Shown: piece by piece, positions 4,792-13,156 of the stretch | Numbering within the stretch: the first letter of the stretch is position 1 | Layout of the letters: each line of letters opens with the position of its first letter | Virus record (IMG/VR): IMGVR_UViG_3300043410_000927 | Coordinates: 1-21,014 of that record | Direction: 5' to 3' (one strand) | DNA length: 21,014 nt | Source of the DNA: a virus | Program-made: the position numbers and the translations under genes | Notes under the pieces: generated by a model | Told to the model about the DNA's origin: nothing | Seen by the model: only the letters and a program-made list of their open reading frames with translations | Databases searched by the model: none

Positions 4792-7448
4792 GTTATATCG
4801 ATGCTCTCTACGATAGAGCAAAAGATCGTATCCACGTTGTTGAACGTGTTAATGGTCAAAGGGTGTATCGCGAATACCCAGCAGATTACATTTTTTACTA
4901 CGATGACCCCCGCGGCAAGTTCCGCACAATTTACGGCACACCTGTAAATCGTTTTAGTACCCGAAACAATAAAGAATATCAAAAAGAACTTCGCATTAAC
5001 AGCGGCAAGCGGTTGTGGGAAAGTGATATCAATCCAATCTTCCGTTGCCTAGAGACTAACTACTTAGGTGCAACATCTCCTAAACTACAAACAGCGTTTT
5101 GGGACATTGAGGTCGACTTTGATCCAGTTAAAGGTTATAGTCGACCCGAAGATCCGTTTAATCCCATTACTGCCATATCAGTTTACTTAGACTGGCTAGA
5201 TAAGTTAGTTACGTTAGTGGTTCCGCCAAAGACATACTCGTGGGAGTCAGCGCAAGAGATTTGTGATCAGTATGAAAACTGTTTCTTGTTTGAGCGTGAA
5301 GAAGACATGCTCAATACATTCCTTGACTTAATTGATGACGCAGACATTTTAACTGGTTGGAACTCAGAAGGTTTTGATATTCCGTATACTGTTATGCGTA
5401 TTATCAAAGTACTGAGCCGCGATGATACTCGTAGATTCTGTTTATGGGGACAACAACCAAAGCAACGTGAGTTTGAACGTTTTGGTGCAAAGAACATCAC
5501 ATTCGATTTGATTGGTCGTGTTCATATGGATTACATGCAACTATACCGCAAGTACACATATGAAGAACGCCATAGTTATAGTCTAGACGCCATTGGCGAA
5601 TATGAACTTGATGAGCGTAAAGTTGCTTACGAAGGCACACTGGATCAACTTTACAACAAGGACTTTCCAAAGTTCATCGACTATAACAGACAAGATACCA
5701 TGCTGATTGCTAAACTAGACAAGAAACTACGTTTCCTAGACTTAGCAAACGAACTTGCTCACGATAATACTGTGTTGTTACAAACCACAATGGGTGCGGT
5801 TGCTGTAACAGAGCAAGCTATCATTAATGAAGCACATGCACGTGGTATGATTGTACCAAATCGAAAGGGTAGAGATGATTCAGAGAACACACAAGCCGCA
5901 GGTGCCTATGTTGCTTATCCCAAAAAAGGGATGCACGAATATATCGGAGCAATTGACATCAACTCGCTCTATCCCTCGGCTATTCGTGCCCTTAACATGG
6001 GGCCGGAAACAATTGTTGGACAACTCAGACCGGTAATGACCGACCAATACATCGCAGACAAAATGGCAACAGGTTGCAGTTTTGCTGACGCATGGGAAAA
6101 TATGTTTGGTACACTCGAATACCAAGCGGTAATGGAAGGACAACTTGGTACTGAAATTGTCATTGACTGGGAAGATGGTAACTGTACTACCCATACCGCA
6201 GCAGAAGTGTGGAGTTTAGTGTTTGAAGGTAACCAACCATGGACATTAAGTGCCAATGGTACGTTATTTAAGTACAACATGAAGGGTATTGTCCCTGGAC
6301 TTTTAGAAAGATGGTATGCAGAACGAAAAGAAATGCAAGCTAAAAAGAAGACCGCAGAAACTGAGGAAGACAAAGCGTTCTGGGACAAACGGCAACTCGT
6401 TAAAAAGATTAACCTCAATTCGCTCTACGGGGCGATCCTTAACCCAGGGTGCCGCTTCTTCGATCAGCGTATTGGCCAGAGCACTACGCTTACTGGCCGG
6501 ATCATCGCAAAGCACATGGACGCATTCGTTAACGAAGCAATTACTGGGTCATACGACCACGTTGGTGAATCGATTATCTACGGTGACACAGACTCAGTAT
6601 ACTTTAGTGCGTGGCCGACGATCAAAAAAGAAGTAGAAGCAGGAAACATGGAATGGAACAAAGACATTTGTCTCCAAGTCTACGACAGTATTGCTGATCA
6701 AGTAAACGAATCGTTCCCGGGCTTTATGGAACGTGCATGTCACTGTCCACGTGAGATGGGTGCCATTATTAAAGGTGGTCGTGAACTAGTTGCAGAGAAG
6801 GGCTTGTTCATTAAGAAGAAGCGTTATGCTGTATTAATTTATGACCTAGAAAACAAACGACTTGACGTAGATGGCAAGCCAGGTAAAGTTAAAGCTATGG
6901 GCCTTGACCTTAAGCGCAGTGACACTCCGAAGTTTGTACAAGACTTCTTAAGTGAAATTCTATTAGATGTACTAACCGGTAGCCAACGAGAAGAAATCAT
7001 CGAGAAGGTACGCGAGTTTAAGTATCGATTCAAAGATTTACCTCCATGGGAGAAAGGCACACCCAAGCGTGTTAACAACTTGACCAAGTACACAGCCGCA
7101 GAAGTTGCACAAGGTAAAGCTAACATGCCCGGACACGTTCGTGCTGCTATGAACTGGAATAACTTAAAGCGCATGATGGGCGACAACTACTCAACATCAA
7201 TTGTTGACGGTATGAAGACTATTGTATGTAAGCTAAGGGATAATCCACTAGGTTATACTAGCGTTGGTTATCCAACAGACTTATCTAAGATTCCGCAATG
7301 GTTTAAGGACTTGCCATTTGACCAAGACTTAATGGAAGATACTATCGTTAGCCAAAAGGTTGAGAACTTATTAGGCGTGCTAGAGTGGGGTATTCAAGAT
7401 TCCACTGACATCAGATCAACATTTGATAGTTTGTTTACATTCGAGTAA
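4788..7448 (+). CDS. 43: DNA polymerase, T4 gp43-type family B
   Basis: This is the replicative DNA polymerase with 3'-5' proofreading. At 886 residues it is close to T4 gp43 (898). Exonuclease motifs: Exo I FWDIEV (D106, E108), Exo II GWNSEGFDIPY (from about 191, D197) and Exo III YNRQD (Y299, D303). Polymerase motifs: motif A DINSLYPSAIRALNM from D390, motif B KKINLNSLYG (539-548) and motif C YGDTDS with D600 and D602. All catalytic acids are present, so it should be active for synthesis and proofreading. The extreme C-terminus (DSLFTFE) is acidic/hydrophobic, like the clamp-binding tail of gp43. It overlaps the small Cys-rich gene by four bases; the sliding clamp gene follows after one methyltransferase gene. 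Unlike T4, no regA or clamp-loader genes lie between them. No intein, split or frameshift is seen. Confidence 0.97.
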   Translation: MSYIDALYDRAKDRIHVVERVNGQRVYREYPADYIFYYDDPRGKFRTIYGTPVNRFSTRNNKEYQKELRINSGKRLWESDINPIFRCLETNYLGATSPKLQTAFWDIEVDFDPVKGYSRPEDPFNPITAISVYLDWLDKLVTLVVPPKTYSWESAQEICDQYENCFLFEREEDMLNTFLDLIDDADILTGWNSEGFDIPYTVMRIIKVLSRDDTRRFCLWGQQPKQREFERFGAKNITFDLIGRVHMDYMQLYRKYTYEERHSYSLDAIGEYELDERKVAYEGTLDQLYNKDFPKFIDYNRQDTMLIAKLDKKLRFLDLANELAHDNTVLLQTTMGAVAVTEQAIINEAHARGMIVPNRKGRDDSENTQAAGAYVAYPKKGMHEYIGAIDINSLYPSAIRALNMGPETIVGQLRPVMTDQYIADKMATGCSFADAWENMFGTLEYQAVMEGQLGTEIVIDWEDGNCTTHTAAEVWSLVFEGNQPWTLSANGTLFKYNMKGIVPGLLERWYAERKEMQAKKKTAETEEDKAFWDKRQLVKKINLNSLYGAILNPGCRFFDQRIGQSTTLTGRIIAKHMDAFVNEAITGSYDHVGESIIYGDTDSVYFSAWPTIKKEVEAGNMEWNKDICLQVYDSIADQVNESFPGFMERACHCPREMGAIIKGGRELVAEKGLFIKKKRYAVLIYDLENKRLDVDGKPGKVKAMGLDLKRSDTPKFVQDFLSEILLDVLTGSQREEIIEKVREFKYRFKDLPPWEKGTPKRVNNLTKYTAAEVAQGKANMPGHVRAAMNWNNLKRMMGDNYSTSIVDGMKTIVCKLRDNPLGYTSVGYPTDLSKIPQWFKDLPFDQDLMEDTIVSQKVENLLGVLEWGIQDSTDIRSTFDSLFTFE

Positions 7449-7451
7449 TAT

Positions 7452-8378
7452 ATGAAATTAAGTGAACTAGTTGACCTTCGTGAAAGACTTAAACAGGCAT
7501 ACTACTTAGAGCCTGTTTACAACAGTATCGATAACTTACGTTTAAATTTAGGATTAGTAAATCAAAACGTAAGTGCAACATACTCAACTCAGCTCGAAGA
7601 CATTATCAAGGATTACCGGGAACTACGTACAGCAGTAGCGGCACCAACGGAAAAAGTACAAAATATCATTGACGCAATTAATCACGAGATTAATACTAAG
7701 GCAAGTCCGTTCTTCTTGGAGAACTACGAACAAGAATTAGTGTACGAGATTCCGGAAAATATTCGTCGTGTTCGTATTATGTACATTCCCGACAATATCA
7801 AAGCAGAGATTGATGCACGTATTGCGCTACGTACAAGTTGGAAATACCCAACGCTAGAAATCGGATGTCGTGATGGCGAATGGACAAAGCATTTAGTTGC
7901 CGGTGATCCATTGTACTTAACTGATGTACACCAAGAGTTCTTGGATAGTGCTATTAAGGATTATCCTGTTGAATACCAACGCAGAACTCGCCCGTACTTA
8001 ATTAAAAACGGCGACTACAGTATCCTTCCGCAAAAACAATTTGGGTTTGTGTTCTCGTGGAACTACTTTAATTACAAAACTATTGACACTATTAAGGCCG
8101 AGTTAAAGCAAGTGTATAACTTACTTCGCCCAGGTGGGGTCTTTATGTTTAGTTACAACAATGGCGATTTACCTGCAGGTGCAGCGTATGCGGAAAGCTA
8201 CTTTATGAGTTACGTGCCAAAGAGTATGCTTATTCCTGTATGTCAACAAGCAGGCTTTGATGTCATAGTATCAAAAGACTACGAACCAGCAGTAAGTTGG
8301 GTGGAGTTACAAAAGCCGGGCGAGCTACAAACTTCAAAAGGTCATCAAGCACTAGGTATTGTTAAACAAATTGAGTAA
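7452..8378 (+). CDS. Class I SAM-dependent methyltransferase, substrate unknown
   Basis: The protein has 308 residues. The first 120 or so are helical with coiled-coil character and no known domain. The second half is a Rossmann methyltransferase. Motif I is TLEIGCRDGEW (about 134-144). An acidic strand end (LYLTDVH) probably binds the ribose of SAM, and a later strand (FGFVFSWNYFNY) is followed by LKQVYNLLRPGGVFMFSY, typical of motifs post-I to III. No target-base motif of DNA methylases (DPPY, PC, NPPY) is visible, so it looks more like a small-molecule, protein or sugar methyltransferase. It lies between gp43 and gp45, three bases after the polymerase stop, which points to co-expression with replication. 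Confidence 0.75.
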   Translation: MKLSELVDLRERLKQAYYLEPVYNSIDNLRLNLGLVNQNVSATYSTQLEDIIKDYRELRTAVAAPTEKVQNIIDAINHEINTKASPFFLENYEQELVYEIPENIRRVRIMYIPDNIKAEIDARIALRTSWKYPTLEIGCRDGEWTKHLVAGDPLYLTDVHQEFLDSAIKDYPVEYQRRTRPYLIKNGDYSILPQKQFGFVFSWNYFNYKTIDTIKAELKQVYNLLRPGGVFMFSYNNGDLPAGAAYAESYFMSYVPKSMLIPVCQQAGFDVIVSKDYEPAVSWVELQKPGELQTSKGHQALGIVKQIE

Positions 8379-8386
8379 TATTTTAG

Positions 8387-8416
8387 TTGACAGACCTAAA
8401 TACAATCATCTACAAT
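8387..8416 (+). promoter_or_regulatory. Sigma70-like promoter for the sliding clamp gene
   Basis: TTGACA (8387-8392) and TACAAT (8411-8416) are separated by 18 bases, the same boxes and spacing as the promoter at 3353. A second TACAAT copy at 8401-8406 is too close to the -35 box to serve with it. The predicted start leaves a leader of about 15 bases with TAGGAG at 8426-8431. Confidence 0.7.
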
Positions 8417-8438
8417 CAACAACATTAGGAGTATATAC

Positions 8439-9170
8439 ATGCAAGATTATTTAAAAGACATCGTACAACACACATTTAACTTAGGCAATATCGATTTAGT
8501 TAAAATTACCGGCGACGGCAACGAAACTCGTATCACTGCACTAGCCGAAGACAAAAGTGTTGTAGTTGATGCTAAGTTTAAAAACCCAGTACCAGAGTTT
8601 GTTGGTACGTTTGGTATGCCAAACTTAGGCAAGCTAAACACTATTCTAAACATTCCAGAATACAAAGAAGATGCTAACCTAAGCATTATCAAGCAAACCC
8701 GTAACGGCGAAGAAGTCCCATCTGGTATCCACTTTGAAAACAAAGCTGGCGACTTTAAGAACGACTATCGCTTTATGGCAACTGAGATTGTTAACGAGAA
8801 GTTGAAGAATCAAAAGATGCGCCCAGTAAAGTGGAACGTGGACTTTGCACCAACTGCACAAAACATTCAACGTTTAAAGTTCCAAGCTAGTGCTAACAGC
8901 GAAGAAACTACATTTACTGCTAAAACAGAAAACGGCGACTTGAAGTTCTACTTTGGCGACTTTAGTAGCCATGCAGGTAACTTTGTGTTCCAAGGTGGTG
9001 TTAGTGGAGACTTGTCTCGTAGCTGGTCTTGGCCTGTTGCTGCATTTATTGGTATCCTAAGTCTAAGCGGCGACAAGACTGTTAAAATTAGTGACGAAGG
9101 CGCTGCAATGATTACTGTTGACAGTGGCTTAGCTGAATTCAACTATATTCTACCAGCACAAACTAAGTAA
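8439..9170 (+). CDS. 45: Sliding clamp, T4 gp45-type processivity factor
   Basis: The 243-residue protein matches gp45 clamps in length (T4: 228) and pattern. The segment FVGTFGMPNLGKLNTILNIPE (about 54-74) corresponds to the first clamp domain's 'gi.dl..flgilnl' region. Alternating short strands and repeated lysines are expected for a toroidal clamp that encircles DNA, and the C-terminus ends in a strand with FNYILPAQTK. Gp45 tethers gp43 to DNA and in T4 also activates late transcription with gp33 and gp55. It has its own promoter and a good ribosome site (TAGGAG), allowing high expression. The stop overlaps the next start (TAATG). Confidence 0.88.
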   Translation: MQDYLKDIVQHTFNLGNIDLVKITGDGNETRITALAEDKSVVVDAKFKNPVPEFVGTFGMPNLGKLNTILNIPEYKEDANLSIIKQTRNGEEVPSGIHFENKAGDFKNDYRFMATEIVNEKLKNQKMRPVKWNVDFAPTAQNIQRLKFQASANSEETTFTAKTENGDLKFYFGDFSSHAGNFVFQGGVSGDLSRSWSWPVAAFIGILSLSGDKTVKISDEGAAMITVDSGLAEFNYILPAQTK

Positions 9171-9805
9171 TGCTTGAGCACTTAGTTGTTAGAGGATACA
9201 CCCCTCAAAGCGGGATTATATCCCCAGAGGGTGTATTCTGTTTGCACATTCCTAAAAATGCAAGTACGTTCGTAACAAACTTTCTTGTACATAATGGTTG
9301 GCGTCATAGCAGCGCCAACGATCCAGAAATTAAAAAGCAAATAGTAGTATTACGTGACCCACTTGAACGTTGGGTAAGCGGCTTTGCCACTTATGCTGCA
9401 TCATGGATATTAGGACCTAGTTATGGCAGTGACAACTTTAGTGATGACTTTAATGACTTGAGCGCAAGATTAATTTTCGATCAAGTAATATTTGATGACC
9501 ATACTACTCCTCAAGTACAATTCATCGAACAACTTAACAAAAGTATACCAACAACATACTTTGCACTCAATAACGATCTTGTGTCAAATCTAAAACATTT
9601 TTTAGGTACTGAGTTAGAATGGCGTGAAGATTTGAATGCCAATATAACCGAAAACAATTACGATACTAAGCAAGTAGCTAAAAGGATAAAGTACACGCTA
9701 AGTCAGAATCCTACATACACAGCTAAAGTTATTGAATGTTATAAACAAGATTACGATTTTATAAAAAGTATAAATTTTTACGATTATTACAATGAGTCAA
9801 GATAA
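9170..9805 (+). CDS. Sulfotransferase-family protein
   Basis: Both nucleotide-binding motifs of PAPS-dependent sulfotransferases are visible: the 5'-phosphosulfate loop FCLHIPKNAST (23-33) and the 3'-phosphate motif VVLRDPLERWVSGFATY (59-75). The protein has 211 residues, at the short end for this family, as usual for phage versions. It is a distant paralogue of the protein at 3964-4563 but keeps the Arg of the RDP motif, so it is the better candidate for an active enzyme. The substrate is unknown. It starts in the stop of the clamp gene (TAATG) without its own Shine-Dalgarno sequence and overlaps dpdA by 14 bases, so the clamp, this enzyme and DpdA are probably on one message. Confidence 0.7.
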   Translation: MLEHLVVRGYTPQSGIISPEGVFCLHIPKNASTFVTNFLVHNGWRHSSANDPEIKKQIVVLRDPLERWVSGFATYAASWILGPSYGSDNFSDDFNDLSARLIFDQVIFDDHTTPQVQFIEQLNKSIPTTYFALNNDLVSNLKHFLGTELEWREDLNANITENNYDTKQVAKRIKYTLSQNPTYTAKVIECYKQDYDFIKSINFYDYYNESR

Positions 9806-11339
9806 CTTAACTGCAAAACAATTAGACTACGCAGTGTACTTGCCAGCCATTAGCGGCTTCTATGGTACCTTTGTAGGCAAACAACGAAACGAACACTATG
9901 TTGATCCCGCAAGATTTCCTAAGGGTCTTACTGACATGGAGCAACTTAATTGGCTCAACTCGAATAAGGGCTTTTTCCCCTATAAGTGGAGTCTTTATAG
10001 TGGAGGACATGCGAACCTTGATCTTAGTAAACAAGATTGGTCTGAGGATATGGTACGAAATCGGGAAGCCGGATCATTTATGCTTGGCGACTCGGGTGGT
10101 TTCCAGATTGCTAAAGGTCTCTGGGAAGGTGACTGGAAAGCAAACTCCGGATGCCCAAAAGCACAAAGCAAGCGTGAGTCTATTTTAAAATGGCTAGACG
10201 GTATTGCTGACTATGGCATGATTCTCGATATTCCAACTTGGGTCGTTAAGGATCCGTTTGCATCCAGTAAGTGTAAAATTACCACACACCAAGAAGCAGT
10301 TGATGCCACAAAGTTCAACAACGAATACTTTATGGCTAACCGCAAAGGTGTTGCCAATGGTGGTGCTAAGTTTCTAAACGTGCTACAAGGTGCTAACCAC
10401 ACAGAAGCCGAAGACTGGTATCAAATTATGAAGGATTATTGCGATCCTGTGAAATACCCAAATACACACTTTAACGGATGGGCAATGGGGGGTCAGAACA
10501 TGTGTGACGTACACTTAATCTTAAAACGATTAGTGACATTACGACATGATAACTTGTTACAAGAAGGTGTACACGATTGGATGCACTTCTTGGGCACAAG
10601 TAAACTAGAGTGGGCAGTGTTGCTCACAGTTATACAACGAGCAGTGAGAAAATATGTCAACCCTAATTTTACTATTTCTTTTGATTGTGCTAGTCCGTTT
10701 TTGGCGACTGCGAATGGGCAAGTATATTTCGAAAACGTCTTCCCGCACAACGGCAAATGGAGCTACCGAATGGCCCCAAGCGCAGACGACAAAAAGTACG
10801 CAACAGACACAAGACCCTGGGCACAAGGGGTAGTAGCAGATGGCTTTTACAACAATTGGGATAACTCCCCAATTAGTGATATGCTAACTATGAAAGATAT
10901 CTGTATCTACAAACCAGGCGACCTAAATAAGAATGGTAAGGAAGGTAAAACTTCTTGGGATAGTTTTAGCTATGCACTATTAATGGGCCATAATGTTTAT
11001 CAGCACATTACTGCGGTACAAGAAGCTAATAGACGTTTTGATGCAGGCGAACATCCTGCTATGATGCAATACTCTGCACCAAGTGCAGAATACTTCGAGG
11101 ATATCATTGAAGCTATTTTTGCTACACCAGATAAGCAAACAGCTTTGGATATTATCGAACAATACGATCGTTACTGGATGGAAATTGTAGGTACACGTGG
11201 GTTCAAAGGAAAGAAAACTAAGAACGCTAACACAATGTACAACGCACTTTTCTCCCACGATGACGAAGACGAAACTGTAGCAGATGATGATACAGAATTT
11301 AACAACAACGCTCTAGATGATTTGGAGAAATCAGTATGA
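9792..11339 (+). CDS. dpdA: DpdA-type DNA guanine transglycosylase (TGT family)
   Basis: DpdA exchanges guanine in DNA for a 7-deazaguanine base, using the fold of tRNA-guanine transglycosylase (TGT). The hallmarks are in order: LGDSGGFQ with D100 (TGT 'DSGGFQ'), DYGMILDIPTW with D146, GWAMGG (229-234, TGT 'GyaiGG'), HFLGTSKLEW (265-274, TGT 'yLmGvGtpe') and ISFDCASPF with D298, the expected nucleophile in the TGT 'mFDCv.P' position. H400-N401 falls where TGT has its conserved HN, but the three zinc Cys of bacterial TGT are not all visible; zinc-site loss is a feature I associate with the DpdA branch. It has 515 residues, longer than TGT (about 375). FolE at 17417 and QueD at 20391 support a DNA-modification role rather than a tRNA role. 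The subfamily (DpdA1, 2 or 3) cannot be decided by eye. Confidence 0.85.
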   Translation: MSQDNLTAKQLDYAVYLPAISGFYGTFVGKQRNEHYVDPARFPKGLTDMEQLNWLNSNKGFFPYKWSLYSGGHANLDLSKQDWSEDMVRNREAGSFMLGDSGGFQIAKGLWEGDWKANSGCPKAQSKRESILKWLDGIADYGMILDIPTWVVKDPFASSKCKITTHQEAVDATKFNNEYFMANRKGVANGGAKFLNVLQGANHTEAEDWYQIMKDYCDPVKYPNTHFNGWAMGGQNMCDVHLILKRLVTLRHDNLLQEGVHDWMHFLGTSKLEWAVLLTVIQRAVRKYVNPNFTISFDCASPFLATANGQVYFENVFPHNGKWSYRMAPSADDKKYATDTRPWAQGVVADGFYNNWDNSPISDMLTMKDICIYKPGDLNKNGKEGKTSWDSFSYALLMGHNVYQHITAVQEANRRFDAGEHPAMMQYSAPSAEYFEDIIEAIFATPDKQTALDIIEQYDRYWMEIVGTRGFKGKKTKNANTMYNALFSHDDEDETVADDDTEFNNNALDDLEKSV

Positions 11340-11524
11340 CATATAAAAATAGAATCACACATTTAGAAGAAAAACATCACATGCTAGACAAGCAAGTTGC
11401 AGAGTCTGAACGCACTGGTAAATTTACGGACAAAGATCTTCACGAAATGAAGAAAGAGAAGTTGCTTATCAAGGACGAAATTGCTAAACTACAACGACTA
11501 ATGCAAGAAACAGGACACCAATAA
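11336..11524 (+). CDS. DUF465/YdcH-like small coiled-coil protein
   Basis: The 62 residues form one charged helical hairpin: HLEEKHHMLDKQVAESE, a turn at GKFTDKD, then LHEMKKEKLLIKDEIAKLQR. The pattern 'L...H..LD..i...E......d..i..lKkeKL.LKDEI..L' is that of DUF465 (YdcH), small cellular proteins of unknown function. It overlaps dpdA by four bases (ATGA) and the next gene by one, so it is in the middle of the dpdA operon. It may be a scaffold or assembly partner; no catalytic residues are expected. Confidence 0.7.
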   Translation: MTYKNRITHLEEKHHMLDKQVAESERTGKFTDKDLHEMKKEKLLIKDEIAKLQRLMQETGHQ

Positions 11525-12030
11525 TGGAACGAGACGGTCACGATAATGTTATTTTCTTTAAAGGCATCGAAGTAGAACACACTCCGATGTTTGGGAAGAA
11601 AACTTTATTTGTAGTAGGCGTACAGCCAGTTGAGGACATTGCAGCTAACATCGGCGGCTGTGAACATATCTATTTTGGAGCAAACATGAGTTTCCCAAAG
11701 TTAAAAGTTGACGATGCCGAAGCATGGCGTGAATGGGAAAACATGATTGTTTACTTCCTAGACAAGGGATATCAATGCACACTAGACATTGATGTAACTT
11801 GTGTAGAAGGCCTAGCCGAAGGTCTGCTAGTCGAATACCGAAACTTCAATCCAATGATTTCGGTTAAATTGCCCTATGTACGTCAGCTAGGCTATAATGC
11901 TACAATTAAGCTAGATGATATTGACTTTGACAAAACAAACAACGGTGTTTGGTGTCACAGTTTACACAACCTATTGTCCCGCGAAACATTCACCGACTGG
12001 GATGAGTATTCAAAGGACGAGACATTATGA
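11524..12030 (+). CDS. Conserved phage protein of unknown function in the dpdA operon
   Basis: The protein has 168 residues in a mixed alpha/beta pattern: NVIFFKGIEVEHTPMFGKKT, a strand LFVVGVQ, then CEHIYFGANMSFP, GYQCTLDIDV, MISVKLPYV, ATIKLDD and VWCHSLHNL. I recall this family ('IEVEHTP.yGKkTLFVVGvQ...HIYFGANmSFP') from many aquatic phage genomes, always without a function. It has no CxxxCxxC radical-SAM motif, so it is not QueE. The conserved His, Cys and Asp residues suggest an enzyme. It sits between DpdA/DUF465 and the PTPS-like gene with overlapping stops and starts, which suggests a shared task, perhaps in 7-deazaguanine metabolism. That is inference from context only. Confidence 0.7.
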   Translation: MERDGHDNVIFFKGIEVEHTPMFGKKTLFVVGVQPVEDIAANIGGCEHIYFGANMSFPKLKVDDAEAWREWENMIVYFLDKGYQCTLDIDVTCVEGLAEGLLVEYRNFNPMISVKLPYVRQLGYNATIKLDDIDFDKTNNGVWCHSLHNLLSRETFTDWDEYSKDETL

Positions 12031-12467
12031 CATTAAATGAGAGAGAAAAAGTTAACCGCATTATGGATCGAGCAGACCGTAAGATCTGGGTTACATTCCG
12101 CAAAGAAGGTATTCACAAATATCCAGCCGCAGCAACTGATCCACTATTGGCGACCGGTGATGAGTATGATGTGTCTTTCTTGGGCGTTCCTCATCGCCAT
12201 ATCTTCCATTTCCGTGTCTGGATTGACGTCTTCCATAACGACCGAGACGTTGAGTTTATCCAGTTCAAACGCTGGCTCGAAAATCTCTACAGAGACGGAA
12301 CCATTCAACTTGACTTTAAGTCATGCGAAATGATTGCCGACGATTTGTATTTGCAAATCGCAACCAAATATCCTAACCGTGCAGTTTGGATTGAAGTGGC
12401 CGAAGATGGTGAAAACGGCGCACTCATTAAATATGAAACTCACCTACCACAACTGATTAGCATTTAA
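12027..12467 (+). CDS. Possible PTPS/QueD-fold protein lacking the catalytic Cys
   Basis: Several landmarks of the tunnelling (T-fold) 6-pyruvoyl-tetrahydropterin synthase family appear in the right order in these 146 residues. H30 and H56-R-H58 could be the three zinc histidines (QueD 'AAH' and 'HGH'). HFRVWIDV is the following strand, VEFIQFKRWLENLY (75-88) matches 'DF..LK' plus helix, SCEMIADDLY (99-108) matches 'PTsEnlA..', and VWIEVAED (120-127) matches the final 'V.V.Et' strand. The Cys that precedes HGH in true QueD is absent, so the normal QueD reaction is unlikely. It may be a paralogue with a new reaction, for example on a 7-deazaguanine or pterin intermediate, or a structural partner. 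It overlaps the previous gene by four bases (ATGA). The fold call is a by-eye pattern and needs a profile search. Confidence 0.45.
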   Translation: MTLNEREKVNRIMDRADRKIWVTFRKEGIHKYPAAATDPLLATGDEYDVSFLGVPHRHIFHFRVWIDVFHNDRDVEFIQFKRWLENLYRDGTIQLDFKSCEMIADDLYLQIATKYPNRAVWIEVAEDGENGALIKYETHLPQLISI

Positions 12468-12479
12468 TAAGGAACAATA

Positions 12480-12746
12480 ATGGCTAATGAACATCTGCAA
12501 AAGTACTTCCGTATGACCAAGGAAGTTACTAACATTTACAACGAACTAGATGCGTATCTAGAATTTTGCAAAAAGCAAGGCTACGTCTTTGACGAAGCAC
12601 ATCTCGGCAACGAGAAAACCCCCTGGGGTGAATGGCAACGTGTCAAGGCGGGCAAGCACCCCAAAGACAATTGGAGTCCATTCCCCAAAGAAAAGCGTGA
12701 GTTTAAGCCTCGCGATCGCAACAGCAACTGGAAGTACCGTCAGTAA
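12480..12746 (+). CDS. Hypothetical small basic protein
   Basis: I do not recognise this 88-residue protein. Its first half is helical and acidic/neutral (VTNIYNELDAYLEFCKKQGY); its second half is rich in Trp, Pro and basic residues (KTPWGEWQRV, KDNWSPFPKEKREFKPRDR), probably extended or disordered and able to touch nucleic acid. A ribosome site (AAGGA) lies before the ATG at 12480, twelve bases after the previous stop. The stop overlaps the next start (TAATG). It is probably an accessory protein of the same operon. Confidence 0.65.
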   Translation: MANEHLQKYFRMTKEVTNIYNELDAYLEFCKKQGYVFDEAHLGNEKTPWGEWQRVKAGKHPKDNWSPFPKEKREFKPRDRNSNWKYRQ

Positions 12747-13156
12747 TGGGAGCCGCTCGAGAACCGGATCAAGCCGACTTCGATCTCGAGCGTTTCATTG
12801 ACATGTTCGACGAAGCGTTAACTAGCCGAGACGAACGTGTAGTGAACGCTTTGCGAAGTCTAATGATGATGGTTATTTTAACCAAGCCCGAAACTGATAA
12901 AACAATGTCGGACCGCAATCCAGGGCCTTTGCGGAGAATGCACGAAGACATGAATCACTTAAATCGTCGTGTGCGAGATATGGAAGATACTTTGCGTAGT
13001 ATGCAACGCCAAAAGGAAGAATATTACGAGTGGGACAAAATGAAGACATATTCATTACAAACTTCTGGTCGGGACGTATTCAAGCAAAATTACGAAGATG
13101 AGCTTGCCAAAATCTCGCAACACTTTGCCCTGAAGGTTAATGGAGGAAAGATTTGA
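12746..13156 (+). CDS. Hypothetical coiled-coil protein
   Basis: The 136-residue protein has an acidic N-terminal helix (DFDLERFIDMFDEAL), a hydrophobic helix containing ALRSLMMMVILTKPET (about 35-50), and a long charged segment (about 63-95, MHEDMNHLNRRVRDMEDTLR) that reads as a coiled coil. The hydrophobic part is short and flanked by charges, so it is more likely an interaction helix than a membrane anchor. No family function is known to me. The ATG overlaps the upstream stop (TAATG); its own stop overlaps the TTG start of the glycosyltransferase. Confidence 0.65.
   Translation: MGAAREPDQADFDLERFIDMFDEALTSRDERVVNALRSLMMMVILTKPETDKTMSDRNPGPLRRMHEDMNHLNRRVRDMEDTLRSMQRQKEEYYEWDKMKTYSLQTSGRDVFKQNYEDELAKISQHFALKVNGGKI

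Noticed and set aside
9168-9177. T4 MotA-box-like AATGCTTGA
   Set aside because: No -10 box lies at the required distance downstream, and the string is part of the start of a coding region.
11524-12030. QueE identity for the conserved unknown after the DUF465-like gene
   Set aside because: There is no CxxxCxxC radical-SAM motif and no SAM-binding pattern.
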